In this document: positions 1 through 14,844 of the stretch, one piece after another
How the letters are laid out: each line of letters begins with the position of its first letter
Position numbering within the stretch: the first letter of the stretch is position 1
Assembly: GCA_004369045.1 (NCBI GenBank)
Contig: ML213517.1
Span: 192,757-256,756, forward strand
Reading direction: 5' to 3'
DNA length: 64,000 nucleotides
Source of the DNA: Heliocybe sulcata
Lineage: Eukaryota; Basidiomycota; Agaricomycetes; Gloeophyllales; Gloeophyllaceae
The notes under the pieces: model-generated
Seen by the model: the letters and a program-made list of their open reading frames with translations, nothing else
Told to the model about the DNA's origin: nothing
Database searches by the model: none
Made by a program: the position numbers and the translations under genes

Positions 1-392
1 CTGCACGACAAGCGTATGTTCGCCATCAACCAAGGATGGCGACTGGTAGAACAACTGCTGGGGGAGGAGGGCTGAGGATGCGTTGACTGCGTGTGTGAAT
101 ATGGGGAGATTATCGAGAGTATAGTTGCTACTGGAGCTTGTGGGGTCAACGGTGCCGAACACACTCACGGCTGTTCCTGCAGTTCCGCATGCATCAGTAA
201 GGGTCATATTCATTTTGAAACTGCCTACGACGTACCCGTGAATCTGTAGGTCATCGTGGACCCTGCAGTGTTTGTGCCGTGCGTGGTGCCATTAAATTCG
301 GAGCTCGCATTTCCAGCGGTGAACCAAGCACCGGAATACAGTAAAGTAGGGTCAGTATCATCAATTTTAAGCTGTACACTGTTGAAAGACAT
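1..392 (-). CDS. Secreted/membrane-type agaricomycete protein, N-terminal part (runs off left edge)
   Basis: Two exons are visible, 392-236 and 176-1, joined in frame across a 59-nt GT-AG intron. The product starts MSFNSVQLKIDDTDPTLLYS and continues with a Gly/Thr/Asn-rich beta-sandwich-like stretch containing FTGTAVSVFGTVDP, an NYT glycosylation sequon and the GEHTLVV motif. This pattern is typical of a large agaricomycete family in which an N-terminal lectin-like beta domain precedes one transmembrane helix and a Ser/Pro-rich cytoplasmic tail. That later part lies outside the window, so topology is inferred from the family. No signal peptide is visible at the chosen ATG; an upstream ATG near 466 cannot be joined in frame by an obvious intron. 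Function unknown. Confidence 0.7.
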
Positions 393-1405
393 AGCTCGGC
401 CAGATTAGAAGAACGCGAAAGAAAAGGAAGGAGTGCTACCTGGCTCGGAGGCGCCGCCTGAGGCATCTCGCTGGTTGAGAGCCGACTGGATTTTATGCAG
501 CTGTGTTAGGTGCGGAGAAAGCACGGCTATCAGTCAGGACTTTGTTAGGATACATCAAAACCACGGCATCCCCGGAAGTTAACCTGGATTTTCGGCGCTT
601 TTGCTGCTGTCCATCATGGGCGCATTGATGGCGAGCAACAGTGGGCAGGGCGGAACGACCTTCCCTCACGTTATAAGTCTCAGATAACCTCCGCCATTTC
701 GTGGGTCGAACGCTGGAGGCGCTACTTAGGTACGTTGTGACTTACGAACTACAGTGATGGGCCACGAGGTGAGCTCTTTCGCCATAATTAGACCGGAATA
801 GACAGTGTGGCTGTGTGCGGTCCCGAAGCTGTCGCTCAAGCCGCAGGGAGCTACCATGTTTCATTTTCTGAATACCATCATTTTCTCACTAGCAACAAAT
901 ATCTGCGAGCATTCAAAGAATTAGCAAGCGCAGAGGCAGCAAAGTATATTTTACTACTAGCCTGGACAGACGAAGATGCTTGAGGGCGCGTTCATCCAGG
1001 AGCACGGACTCGAATGCGGTATATGTGGTGATTTTGTAGGAAGGTATGCATGTTTTGTCGGTCAAATTGGGTTTAGAGAAGACAGGAATGCAAGGAATAT
1101 GTCTGGCAGACGACTTTTAAACTATCCTCATCGGCGCGAACCAGGAAGCAAGTGGCCAACTCAAATCAACAATCCCAATACGAGCACCAGGCTCTAACCA
1201 GCCGGGCTAGTTGACAGATACCTGATATGTAAAATGAGTCTCACGGAGCCGCCTGTGACATTGTGACATGTCGTACTATCACCGCTGCAAGGGACGCGAC
1301 GTGGACCGTCTCAAATCACCGGCGAAATACGTGGTTCTTGTACTGCTTGATAGCCTGGGTCTTATAGAGGTCTTCACGAACTAGAGCCGCCAATTGCTCT
1401 GCAAC
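393..1405. other. Intergenic region between divergent genes
   Basis: About 1.0 kb between the divergently read left-edge gene and SEC23. Only short unrelated open frames are present, with no recognisable protein, tRNA or repeat. It should hold both promoters. Confidence 0.6.
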
Positions 1406-4215
<2,810 letters not shown>

Positions 4216-4556
4216 TTTGCTTTATGTTTCCAATCGAACCTTTTAAAAGTCGCATATTGCTCTTTATTCTTTGTTTTATACAATCTCATCGTTTTTATGG
4301 ACTGCTGTCAGAGGTTTCGGAGCGCGGCTCGCCATTAAGACCTGCCTCTGCCGCTTGTGTGGCGCAACGCGTGCCAGGAAAATGGGGTCCCATGGTTGTG
4401 CAATATTCTGTTGGTTTCTACAGCCTTCCAGCTGCTACCAGTTAGCATGCCTAAATCTACTGGTGCAGCGGACACGTATTGCATTGTTATTGGTAAACCC
4501 GGTACGAGCTCCGCAGGTATCAGACGCCGGACATTGCACTGTGGAAACTGAGGGGC
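4216..4556. other. SEC23 downstream region
   Basis: About 340 bp between the SEC23 stop and the TA-flanked inverted-repeat element. It presumably contains the SEC23 3' UTR. No gene is seen. Confidence 0.5.
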
Positions 4557-4558
4557 TA

Positions 4559-4985
4559 CTAAAGTGGTAGAAGTAGAAGTCGGAAATTCTCGGCCCGAGC
4601 GTCGACTTCTACCAGACTATCGAGTTTTGGTAGAACTCCGCCACACTTTCTCGCCGTCTGCACCGCTTGTGCCACAGCCACCCGGGCACCATGAGCTCTC
4701 ACCAAACATCGCGCCCCCGCCCGAATAGTTAGGGTCTGGGTTAACTGGGGGTCCGGGGGGGCACCCCCCGGGTTGGTTAGGGTTGGCGGTTAGAGTCGGG
4801 ATAGGGTGTGCGGTTAGGATGAGGATTACAGGATATCTCTAGGGGGGGTCCGGGGGGGAACCCCCCGGCTGGTTAGCGTCCGGGTTGGTCCACTAAAGGT
4901 ATGCGACGGACCGAGAATCACGTGGCTCGATATGTCCTGGTAGAAGTCGGAGTTACCCGAGTGAGTTCTACTTCTACCAGTTTAG
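4559..4985. mobile_element. 427-bp MITE-like element with TA target-site duplication
   Basis: The ends are imperfect terminal inverted repeats: the left begins CTAAAGTGGTAGAAGTAGAA and the reverse complement of the right begins CTAAACTGGTAGAAGTAGAA, with 21 of the first 25 bases matching. A TA dinucleotide flanks each side (4557-4558 and 4986-4987), the target used by Tc1/mariner-type elements. The TGGTAGAAG motif recurs in inverted orientation just inside both ends, so each end can also fold on itself. The interior is non-coding, has two G/C palindromic modules (about 4747-4773 and 4842-4868) and several TTAGGG-like words. It has no transposase, so it would be non-autonomous. The family is unknown. 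Confidence 0.75.
4747..4868. repeat. Two G-run/C-run palindromic modules inside the MITE
   Basis: Two copies of the pattern GGGGGTCCGGGGGG followed by two bases and CCCCCCGG lie at about 4747-4773 and 4842-4868, each able to form a strong GC stem. Between and around them are GGTTAGGG, GGTTAG and related words resembling the fungal telomere unit TTAGGG, but not in a regular array. Confidence 0.7.
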
Positions 4986-4987
4986 TA

Positions 4988-5573
4988 TATACTCGTGGAA
5001 ACTCACGCTATGGCCTTGTCAGGCTTAGGTGCGACGCACTGCGAGATGCTCGACCCTCGTACGATGTCTGCTTTCTGAATCCCTAGCCATACCATGCCAC
5101 AATTGCTACTGTGTGAAATGTGAAATGAGTCAGTCGACTTTCCGGGAGCGTGATCGGCATCTCCCGACCGCAGACGCTGCGGTATAGCGCGCGTGCGTGT
5201 TTAAATAGGACGCGTCCTCGACCGGGTGGGAGTATCGTCTTTTGACCCAACCACCACCTACTTGGATGCCGTAGACTCCCTGGCTTTTGCCTCCCCTGCA
5301 GGGCCTGCGCCTTGCTCATTGTCTTCTGGCCGTTCTCCGCTGCCTGGGCTGTGTTCTTGCCAACCGGGTACACCCCGCTCAGCGCTTCTTGTCTTGACCA
5401 ACTGTTTACATCGCCGACCCGGCCCCAAGTTATTTAGCAGTGAAATAGGATTTTGCTTGTGTTAATACCCACCGCTGTTGTTTCAATCTATTCTTTGTGT
5501 GACTCTTCATCCACTTTCATGGTCCCAAAGTGTCTCAATGTTCCATCTCTCTTCTCCCCAGTACTAGACTGCG
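4988..5573. other. Intergenic region upstream of the Trp/Cys-tailed protein gene
   Basis: About 590 bp of non-coding sequence with a pyrimidine-rich stretch just before the next ATG, typical of a fungal promoter/leader. Nothing else was recognised. Confidence 0.5.
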
Positions 5574-6415
5574 ATGCAGCTCATTCCATATAGCTCGCAG
5601 GGCAGGAACGGCGCGCTAGAGGCGCTCGACCATATGCCCTTTCCGCCGCCGTTTGGGAAGACACTAGAGGCAGCCAGGTACGTATGTTCCCACGCATTCA
5701 AGGCCGGTCATTCCTGATATCATATCGCTTTAGGCGAGGCCCGGTTGCTGAATATCTGGACAATACCCCATCTTCCGAGTCCTGGTCTCTGCCATCGACG
5801 CCCAGCTTCGTTGAGCCTATACTACCGAGGTGGGTTGCAATTCCGTTATGTTTGCGGACCTTTTCCTTATGACCCCTTAGCCACCCATCTGGGGATCCAT
5901 ACCCTGAACCCATGGATGCTATGTCGACGTCGAATTATGCCGCTGCTCCCGTGATGAAGGACATGGACTCCTTCAGTCAGGGGACAGGCCAGGGGAGTTT
6001 CGAATTCAGTATGAAGTCGGATGGCGCGTACGACGAGTTCGAACGTGCGCCGTCAGTTGCGTATAACCCCGTGCACCCCGAGGTCTCGATCGAGAACTGG
6101 CGGCGAGATGTCTCTGCCAACCTCGATGGGTCAGGGTCGAGCGGACAAGCTGGCGTGCCTTTACCCAGCTCGTCCGCCCTGGGTTTAAGGCCCAAGCGCG
6201 GCCATTCGTCGTCTGGGAGTGATCTTTCGGGCGGTGAGGGCTGCTCCGAGTCGCTGCAGTGGCGGAAACATAAGGAGGGGAAGAGGCGCCGAGTAATGCA
6301 GGGCGAGCTGCCCGTCATCGATGAGGGCTTTTCGATTGATGTAAGCCAGTGGGATTGGAGTCAATGTGACCCTTCCCGCTGCGACTGGAGCAAATGTAAT
6401 ATCCCGGACTGGTGA
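5574..6415 (+). CDS. Hypothetical protein with Trp/Cys-rich C-terminal tail
   Basis: Three exons (5574-5677, 5734-5829, 5881-6415) encode 244 residues beginning MQLIPYSSQGRNGALEALDH. Most of the protein is hydrophilic and Ser/Pro/Gly-rich. It contains a basic cluster (WRKHKEGKRRRVMQGE, about residues 194-209) that could be a nuclear localisation signal. It ends with a short repeat-like tail, QWDWSQCDPSRCDWSKC, in which Trp and Cys alternate at regular spacing. The terminal codons TGG TGA overlap a perfect splice donor (GTGAGT). Splicing to the acceptor ending at 6467 would replace the final Trp by Cys and stop at 6471. I do not recognise the family. The gene lies head-to-tail with MSS4, with no evident functional link. 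Confidence 0.65.
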
Positions 6416-7060
6416 GTGCATATCGTCGTAGCTGTGGAGTTGCAGCTGATATCGTCGTCTGTTGCAGTTGATATTGATGATAGAGTTGAATACCGAACGA
6501 ACACATGCTATTATTACGACGATACCGCTATGCCCCCGCATCGCCAAACTGTATTCCCAAGTCTCGTCGACGTACATGCTTTCCTTAGCGTACTAACTAT
6601 CGCTAATAGCGCCCACTCGAGCTGTACCTCCGTAACCCCAATATTGCCATTGCCTGTCCCTGTAACGCGATTATCATATGTATTCGAATGTCGTCTGCAT
6701 CATTCCCCGTGCTCAGATTGCAAGTCTGACCGTCATCCGTTAGAATGTTAGCCACTTAACGAGGTGGTTTGTGCACTCCGCAATCATCCAGAGAGCGCAT
6801 AAGCATTGTGGATAACGGTCATGCGGTGGCGATAAGTGAAAGGAAATTCGAATATACTCCCGCCGCCGGGCGCAGTAAGCGTGCCGTACAACCGACGGAC
6901 GGGGAAACACTGCCACTTTCGGCCTTGGTCGCCAACCAAAACATCCGCCAAGTCCCTTCGTATGCTATCCTGAACTCGACGCTTTATCCTAATACTGTCT
7001 GGCGGCTAGCATTATACACTACTCTACGCTTTCTTTCTAGTTCGATATCTCTGCTCTTGC
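6416..7060. other. Intergenic region upstream of MSS4
   Basis: About 645 bp. The first 56 bases may be an alternative last intron of the upstream gene. The remainder shows no recognisable gene and presumably carries the MSS4 promoter. Confidence 0.5.
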
Positions 7061-9651
7061 ATGGCGGCATCCGTGCTGGCACAGCCAATGCGCTCGTCTT
7101 CTCCCACACAAATCGACTCGGCTCGCTCGCCGTCCAGCGCATCGTTCGAGACAGCGAGGGCCGCCTCGGAACAGCATTCGAGATCGTCGTCGCAAGCGAC
7201 ACAAGGTGGGGTAGACCCGGAGCGCTCTGACAGCGTCGGTAGCATAGGCGTGAACCCTCTGCACACCTTCACGCACCCCCCGTCCGGCAAGCAGCCCCAG
7301 GAGGTGCATATCGTCAAGGTCACCGGCAACAGCGTCCAGCTCGAGTCAGGGCCCCCTCCGGATACGTTCTCGCAGCGCATCGGCAAGTCAATCGCACGAG
7401 TCATTCCCCCCGTAGACGGTCTTAAATATGACGATACCATTGGTCCACCGCCCCCCTCGCCGCCTGCGAGCGAGGAGCAAGGTTTCGATGAGGGTCCTAC
7501 GGTTCCTCCCAAGATGGCGTTTGCCAGATCGGAGCCGGGGCCGTCTGAGGACGACCCGTTCTGGGAGCAGCGCCAGCCGGTGTCTTCGTCGCTTGACTAC
7601 TCCGGACAAGTGGCCCCGAAGATGAAGAATGCGAGGTCGGAACCTGCAGTGACATTTGAGGAGCCCGCAGCGATATCAACTCCTTCACGACCCGGTCCCT
7701 CTTCCAACATCCTTCACCGCTCTTCTACCGAGACCAAGGCATCCCTTCTATCGAGCACGAGACCGCAGGACTATGAAGATACCGCCGGCAGAGGCTCGCC
7801 AGCGAGTAAACGGGATCGCAATGCTGCTCTGCACCTCTCGGCGGATGGATACCTCCAGCCGCCCCCTCCATCGTCCCACAAACGACCTACCCGACGGAAT
7901 ACTACGGGATCTTCGGAGCCGGAATCACCACGTACCAGAGCAGCGCGGAAAGCGACAATGTCGGGGACCGTACCGTCCTCGTACACAGGAGGGCAGTGGC
8001 TGGATGATGTGGAGGCGGACGGGGAGCTGGCGACGGACATTCAGCTGCAAGCGGAGCAGATCAGGCGAGAGCGCCAGTCGAAGCGCGAAAAGGCTCAGAA
8101 GGACGCTGAAGCGGCGCTGACACGGTCAATATCGATAGCGCGGGGAGTGGGCGGGGTTCGCGATGAGGAGCATAAGGTGCTAGTGGGGAACTTGATAGGG
8201 GAGGATCATGTCAACTATGTGCTGATGTACAATATGTTGACGGGCATTCGAATAGCGGTGAGTCCTCCGGTTTGCTGTTAGCTGAGTTTTGTTCATGTTC
8301 TCGCAGGTAAGTCGATGCCAGGCGAAAATCAAGCGAACCCTCACGGATGAAGACTTTGTTGCACGGCATAAGTACTCTTTTGATATGTGCGTGTGCTCGG
8401 ACAATCCTCTGCTTTTCTCGCTCACGCTTCTCCAGCCTCGGTAATGAACTAACGCCCGCCGCCAAATACGACTTTAAATTCAAAGACTATGCGCCTTGGG
8501 TCTTCCGCGAGCTGCGCGAGGATCACTTCCACCTCGACCCCTCCGACTATCTCGTCTCCCTCACCGCGAAATACATCCTCTCCGAGCTCGGCTCCCCAGG
8601 GAAGTCCGGGTCGTTCTTCTACTTCTCGCGCGACTACCGCTTCATAATCAAGACGATCCACCACTCCGAGCACAAGTTCCTCCGCTCGATACTGAAGCAG
8701 TACCATGAGCACGTAAAGAATAACCCGCATACCTTGTTGTCGCGGTTCTACGGCTTGCATCGCGTGAAGCTGCCACGCGGGAAGAAGATACATTTCGTCA
8801 TCATGAACAACTTGTTCCCTCCGCATAAAGATATTCATGAGACGTATGATCTGAAGGGGAGTACAGTGGGTAGGGAGTATCCCGAGGAGAAGGCGGCGAA
8901 GAACCCGAGGGCTGTCTTGAAGGACGTGAACTGGATAAACCGGGGAAAGCAGTTGGAGCTGGGACCGGAGAAGAGGGCACTGCTGACAGAACAATTGAGG
9001 CGAGATTCGGCGTTGCTGAAGCAGCTACATGTGATGGATTACAGTTTGTTGGTGGGGATCCACAACATGAGGAGGGGAAACCGGGACAATGTACGGAGAA
9101 ATACGCTCAAAGTCTTTTCGGTGGGTGCTCTGTGTCATTTTCATTACGGTCTCTCTAATGAGCCTTGCAGCCGAATATGCCTCGCATGAAACGGAAGCCT
9201 ACACAGCTTAAGTCATCGTCGCCCGAGGCCATTGCGATCCGGAAAGCGATGCGGGAGTCGGATCCCAAACGCCTGGATGCGCCTGGAGGGGAGCCGCTTC
9301 CCGAGTGCGACACGGGTGATCGGCAACATTTCATCTTCTATCAGGATGAAGGAGGTATACGTGCCACGGACCAGGCAAATGACGAGGCTGATACCATCTA
9401 CTACCTGGGTATCATCGACATCCTGACGCCGTATAACTCCCTCAAGAAACTGGAGCATTTCTGGAAGGGAATGCAGTCTGATCGGGTGAGTAGCTTTATG
9501 CTCTTTGGCGTGGGCGAGCGCTCATGTCTTCTCCTAACTGCAGCACAAGATCAGTCCTGTCCCCCCTGCAGAGTATGCAGATCGGTTCTTCGACTTCATG
9601 AAAGCCATTATGCCTGGAGGAGGAGGTGAGAAGTTCAAATCAGAGAAGTAG
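7061..9651 (+). CDS. MSS4: Phosphatidylinositol-4-phosphate 5-kinase (Mss4 type)
   Basis: Five exons (7061-8257, 8307-8386, 8436-9120, 9171-9485, 9544-9651) give 794 residues. The enzyme makes PI(4,5)P2 at the plasma membrane, controlling actin and endocytosis. The first ~390 residues are low-complexity, Ser/Pro-rich and likely disordered, as in yeast Mss4, with several repeats of a [11 protein letters not shown] / [11 protein letters not shown] motif. The catalytic domain then runs from [18 protein letters not shown] to the C-terminus and includes [20 protein letters not shown] (ATP-binding segment), [10 protein letters not shown], the catalytic [12 protein letters not shown], and [20 protein letters not shown] of the specificity/activation region. 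All splice joins keep the frame. The start is the first Met of a long open exon. Confidence 0.95.
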
Positions 9652-9989
9652 CTGCACTGCCATTCTCGTGCTTTTGACATTTGACATTTTCTTCTATTTG
9701 CGGATACTGTGGTATCATGGGAGGATTTCGTATCACATCGGACCAAGTGCATTCGGCATCGTGTATCTTAACTCATCTCTCTCCATTGCAATCGGCTTCA
9801 TTTATGGCTTTCGTGGGCTAATACCCCTTCCACACTCGTTGAATACCGCCTCGATAATCCTCATTGCCCTCACGCTCCTTATGGACCTTCTATTTCCAGC
9901 GCTCGGTTGCTCTACTATTATCCCTATAGATCAGTATCGTATGTTGGTACATGTGCGAATACAATATGTACAAAATCTTGGGGTGACTC
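9652..9989. other. Convergent intergenic region (MSS4 / YCS4)
   Basis: About 340 bp between two convergent genes, T-rich, presumably containing both 3' UTRs and polyadenylation sites. No gene seen. Confidence 0.5.
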
Positions 9990-12900
9990 TTACTCCGAGT
10001 CTGCTTCCTCCGCTGGCGCCTGTCTTCGAGTTGCTGCAGAGTAAAGCAGGTCAGCCCTGGTACGACCTCATAACAAGGATGTGCTCACTGCGTCTCGTCG
10101 CACGCTTCTTCGCCGCTGCCTTCTTCTTTTTCTCTACTCGCTTTTCAAGCAGATGATCCTCTTCGCCTTGCCGCTTGTGCTCCTCAAGGATCTGGCAAGG
10201 GTCTTAGTCGCACGAAAGGCTACCACGAAGATGATGAGGTCCATACCTTCTCAAACTCGTCCAGTTCGGAATCAGGTTTGTTGGCCGACTTGTTTGAACG
10301 AGCCTGCAGGACACGCAGGTCGTCAGACAAGTCAAAGGGTTCACAGCGTCCGCTTACTTTGGCGAGGATTTCCGAGAAGTATGCAAAGACAGTTTCTTCG
10401 TGTAGCTTGTCCCGGTAGAACTGGAGACCTTCAACCAGCTTCTTGACCGAGCGCTCAGACTTGAAGGGGAGTAAGGAGAGGCAGAAAGCGATATCTCGCC
10501 ACTGTCGCGGTTCCTCCGAGAGACGGAAGCGCTGGCAGAGTTTATCGACGATGTTCTCTGCTTGCTTCTCCTACGACCGATGTCAAGCGTGATTAGCGTT
10601 ACAAGGTACGAATGACTTGCCTTCTCAATGAACGAGAAGATGTATCTCATCGTGCTCTGGAACGCTTCTTCATCGACGGCATGCTCGCCGATCGACAGGT
10701 GGCTGATGACTATTGAGACGAGTCAGGAGAATCGTATGCAAACAGCAACCGCGAACCAACCATCAGGCAAGTTGTTATAGATGGCATTGTCTTTCGTGGA
10801 GAGCTCGGTGAAGAACAGCTTGGCGAGATCAGCGATCCTCGGCTCCTGGTCTTCCAAGCACTTCGCCATCTCGCCCAGCTGGCCTTTGACCTTGATCATG
10901 CCATTCAGGATCAGATGCGTCAAGACCATCAAGGTATTCTTCTTGACGACGAGGTCTTCATCCGCAAGGCCCTTGTACAGCTCGTTCGTATTCTCGTCAA
11001 TGACAGTGCTGAAGCAGACAGCGACATCTCCAAGCGCAATGACGATATTGCTCCGAATGTTGGGGTCCTTCGACGTCTCAAGGATCTTGAACAGCAAGCG
11101 ATGGTGCTGGTCGCAGAACTGCGAGCTGACGCACAAGAACTTGCTGAACGCCAGTGTCGCAGCCGCACGCAAAGTCGGACTCTGCCGGATGGTAAGTGGC
11201 AGTTGCAAAAAAAGACACGCAATGTTACCTTGAACTTGTGAGGGCTACCACAGATATGGACAATCATGGGCCCATACAGAGCCAGCAATGACTCCGGTCC
11301 ATAAAGCAATTCCGTCTCGCGGACAGCAGCTATCCGGTCGCCTATCTCATCTTCGGCGTTACCTGCCACCTGATCCAATTCTTCGCCCCCTTTGGAAGAC
11401 GTCTCTTGGCTGCTATGACCGGCGGCCAGCTTCTCGGCTGTTCACGGTTAGCATGCAATAAGGAACGAGTCCTTAGGGGCACAATACCTATTTGCTTCTC
11501 ATCCTTCTGCCTCTTCCACTCTCGCTCGACAAGCTCGAGGTAAACAATATGCTTGATGGCCACATGCCCCACCACGAACAGAAGCTGGCTCAGCACAAAT
11601 GCATCGCCCACATCTTTGTCTTCTTCACCAACACCTTCCGCCCCGCTCTCGTTCGGTGGGTCCTGGTCCATAGCGTCCGGATCCACTCGAGCCGGCGATG
11701 CGCTCTTCTTCTTCGCCACTCCGAACGCTCTCCGGGTCAAATTCTTGATCATCCAATTGCAAAGAACGTCCGGATGCTCGCCCAGCGCGTAAATCGTGTT
11801 GACCGCCTGCTCAGCGAGGCCGAACCAATCTTTCGACCGGCACGGATATTCGATCGCCTCCTGCAGCTTGTGGAACACTGGGTGGTCCATCGGCATCCGG
11901 AGGGTCTTGTCCAACAATGAACCTGTTTCGGTCGCATCAGCAAGCACACGGCCATTCTCCGATTGGGAGACCTACCCTTGATCTTCTTCGCACTGCCATT
12001 CAACCGCTGCAGCGCTACGCAGGTATACCTCGCCAATGTGAGGTCCGCCTTCAATATTTCGTTATACAGCTGTCAGCGCGCATCACTCCTTGTCGCTCAC
12101 CTTCCCAAAGTTACCGAGTCCCACTCTGAGCATGGTATCGACATGGTCCGTCACCACGCTCCTCCTCGCCAGCGCAAGCATCCCCAAAATAATAATAGCG
12201 CCTCTCCTTTGCTGCTTAGGCAAAGGCCGATCAGAGCCTGCAGTGCTTGTCAATCCAGGTCCGACAGCCTTCTTGCAAACACTCACTGTATACCTGCCAC
12301 AGCTTCCCAACCACATCCGGATGAATCTGTTCATCGTCCATCATCGTCCGCATCATCTCCTCCAGACTCGTCAGCTCCGCCAGCGTTGCGCCATACGTCA
12401 GCCTTCAAGAACCCATCAGTCGGTTATACACACGAGTTGACACCAACTTACTCGATCATATTCTTCGCGATCCGATTGACTTGCTGCTTGGGCTCCATGT
12501 CCGGCAGAGCATCGAAGTATAGGCTCCGATAGCACTCCAGCAGCCTCGCCCGCACGCCCTTGACCTCCCTCCCATCTTCACCCGTCGAGCTATTATCCTT
12601 CGCCCAAATCAAATGCAACATACTCTTGATCCCTTCCTACAAACCACCTCAGCGTCCCATCCCCTCTATTAGTAAGATCCGAACACGCACCTCAGCCCCG
12701 TCCAACTGGTACTCATGCGCCACGCGGAAAAACTCAATCACCTCCAGCACCTCGAGCTTGTTCGTCGACCCGAGGAGCTTCCCCAAAATCTCCATCGCGC
12801 TCTCGAGGTGCCGGATGAAGCTCAGCGCCTCGGCGTAGTACTTCTTCCGCAGCCGAAGGTGCAGGATCTGGCTGCTCTCGAGCGCGGCGAGCGCAGCCTG

Positions 12901-14844
12901 TTCGTTTGTGAGCGCGGTCATGTCGAGCTCTGACTTTCTGGGCTTCTTCTTGCTCTTCTTCTTGGGAGCAGAGCTACCTTCGCCTTCCTCCCCGCCTGCC
13001 TCAGCCATGCTGGCGTCGCTATCCTCGTCAGCTTCGTCCTCCTCCTCGTCTTCGCCATCAACATCCATGGAGTCTTCCTCATTCGCATGCGATCTATGGA
13101 ACTGCAGTAAGTCACTGATCTTCAAATAGGCCAACAAAGGACTTACTTTCCCCTCTTCTTCTTCTCGGAAGCCTCCCCTTCGCCCTCCTCTCCTTCTCCT
13201 TCATCGTTCTCTTCCTCCTCACCTTCTGCATCGCCATCGCCCTCAATAACCTTCCCCATCCCCCCTTCCATCTTCCCCAGCTCCTCGCACACCTCCTTAT
13301 ACCTTCTCTCCCACTCCTCCAGCCCCAGCAAGCCCCCATGCATAAGCCCATACGGATGCGTCAAAACCAGCCTCACCAGCAACCCAATCGCGTTCTTGCG
13401 CACCCCGCTCGCCTTGTCCTCGAGCGCGCCCACCGCCGCCCTCGTAACCGCCAGCCTCTGTTTCGGGAACTTGACGGGGAGGTCGCAGAGCCGCGCGAGG
13501 ACGGAGAAGACCTTGGTGCGAACGTACGAGGACAGGTCGAGCGTGCGGTCAAGCAGGAGATCGTACAACCCGTGGATCTGCTTTTGCGCTTGGGAGGTGT
13601 CCGTGGAGAGATCTTCGGACGCTGCGAGCTCCCGGATGAGGAGGCCGATGATCTCGACCATGGCCATGCGCATCGGGTAGGACTGTCCGTCTATCAGCTT
13701 TTACCGTTCGCAAGTCGAAGTGACGGATGCCAGGCGTACCTCTGAGTCTAGGTGAGCCAGCAGCAGACTGATCTGCTTCAACACCGCTCTCGGAACCATT
13801 TCCGCGAACCGGATCAAGAACCGCGAAAACGCCCTGGGGCCCTTCGTGTCCTGCCCGCTGAAGCTCTTCGCAGCTATCTCGCGCAAAATCTCATCTCCGA
13901 GCTGGGCATGGTCAAACTCCTTTGCGAGCACTATGAAGCAGTCCGCCATGGGCTCTGAGAGGTGTTCGTAGTACTGTAGGGACTGCATGATACTGATCTG
14001 CGCTGCGAGGCCGTGCCCGTGGTGCTTGACTGCGAGGCAGATGATCTTGTAGACGCCGAGCCGGATGGTTTGGTCTTTCATGTATGCTTCGCTCTCTGTG
14101 ATGTGGTATGCGGGGCGGGTGACGCAGCTGCTCGGGTGGGTTGAGGTGCAATACAGAATAGAATGTAGACATACCTGATATACGTATCTCTCTCCGCGGT
14201 GGTCGTCCATATCCGCTGGGTCTTGATTCGTAGCGTTTTGCTGATCAAGGCCAAGGTGCCCGGTATCTGGTTCACCCAGGTCCACGCCGTGGAGGTCTTC
14301 TGCTTCGCCGCCGCACGCGACGTTCCCGCCTTTCCACCCCTCCCTCTCCGTGCTCTCGTCGGCGCAGGCGCGGGTGCGTCTTCCTCGTCGTCGGTCCCTT
14401 TGACCTTCTCGGCAGCGGAGACGAACCACTGCAGGAGCAACGCGTACATCTCAAGCGGCGTCTTGTGCGCCATGTATGTTTGCTGGTCTTCATGGTCGAC
14501 GTCGTGCAGTGTAGACTCGACTTGAGCGGCGAGAGCGGAGGAGATGGAGTCAAGCAGCTTGCTCATGAGAGGGCCTTGGAGGGAGTCGGCGTACTTGAGG
14601 AGACTGCAGTATACGTCAAAGATCTCCCTATTTGCGATGGCATCAGAAGAGTCTGCAAGGGCCTCGACAGCACCTAAGAGCAAAGTGAGCGACTGCGAAA
14701 GAGACGGCGCGACGACGGACCTTCGACCAAGCTAAGGACCTCCCCTGAGTCCATCGTTCGTATGTCGTGCTCATTCTGCAGAGAGAAGGTGTCGATATCT
14801 TGTAGTGCCTGTATGTGATCTTGTAGATCGAAGTCTTCGGCCAT
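9990..14844 (-). CDS. YCS4: Condensin complex subunit 1 (CAP-D2 / Cnd1 / Ycs4)
   Basis: About 17 exons read from 14844 down to the TAA at 9990-9992 give a HEAT-repeat protein of roughly 1,300 residues, similar in size to yeast Ycs4. It is the non-SMC regulatory subunit of condensin for mitotic chromosome compaction. Family landmarks include GPRAFSRFLIRFAEMVPR, SSYVRTKVFSVLARLCDLP, GVRKNAIGLLVRLVLTHP, EGIKSMLHLIWAKD, AKNMIELTYGATLAELTSLE, GAIIILGMLALARR, LSQLLFVVGHVAIKHIVYLE, RSNIVIALGDVAVCF and KGQLGEMAKCLED. An acidic/Lys-rich disordered insert sits mid-protein near 13000-13230. The C-terminus is basic (EKRVEKKKKAAAKKR). The intron at 10571-10620 uses a GC-AG donor. The start MAEDFDLQDH was chosen over an in-frame Met 12 codons upstream, which adds a non-conserved leader. 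Confidence 0.93.

Noticed and set aside
7771-8040. Long antisense frames opposite MSS4 and YCS4
   Set aside because: They mirror GC-rich coding sequence on the other strand and show no independent protein features.
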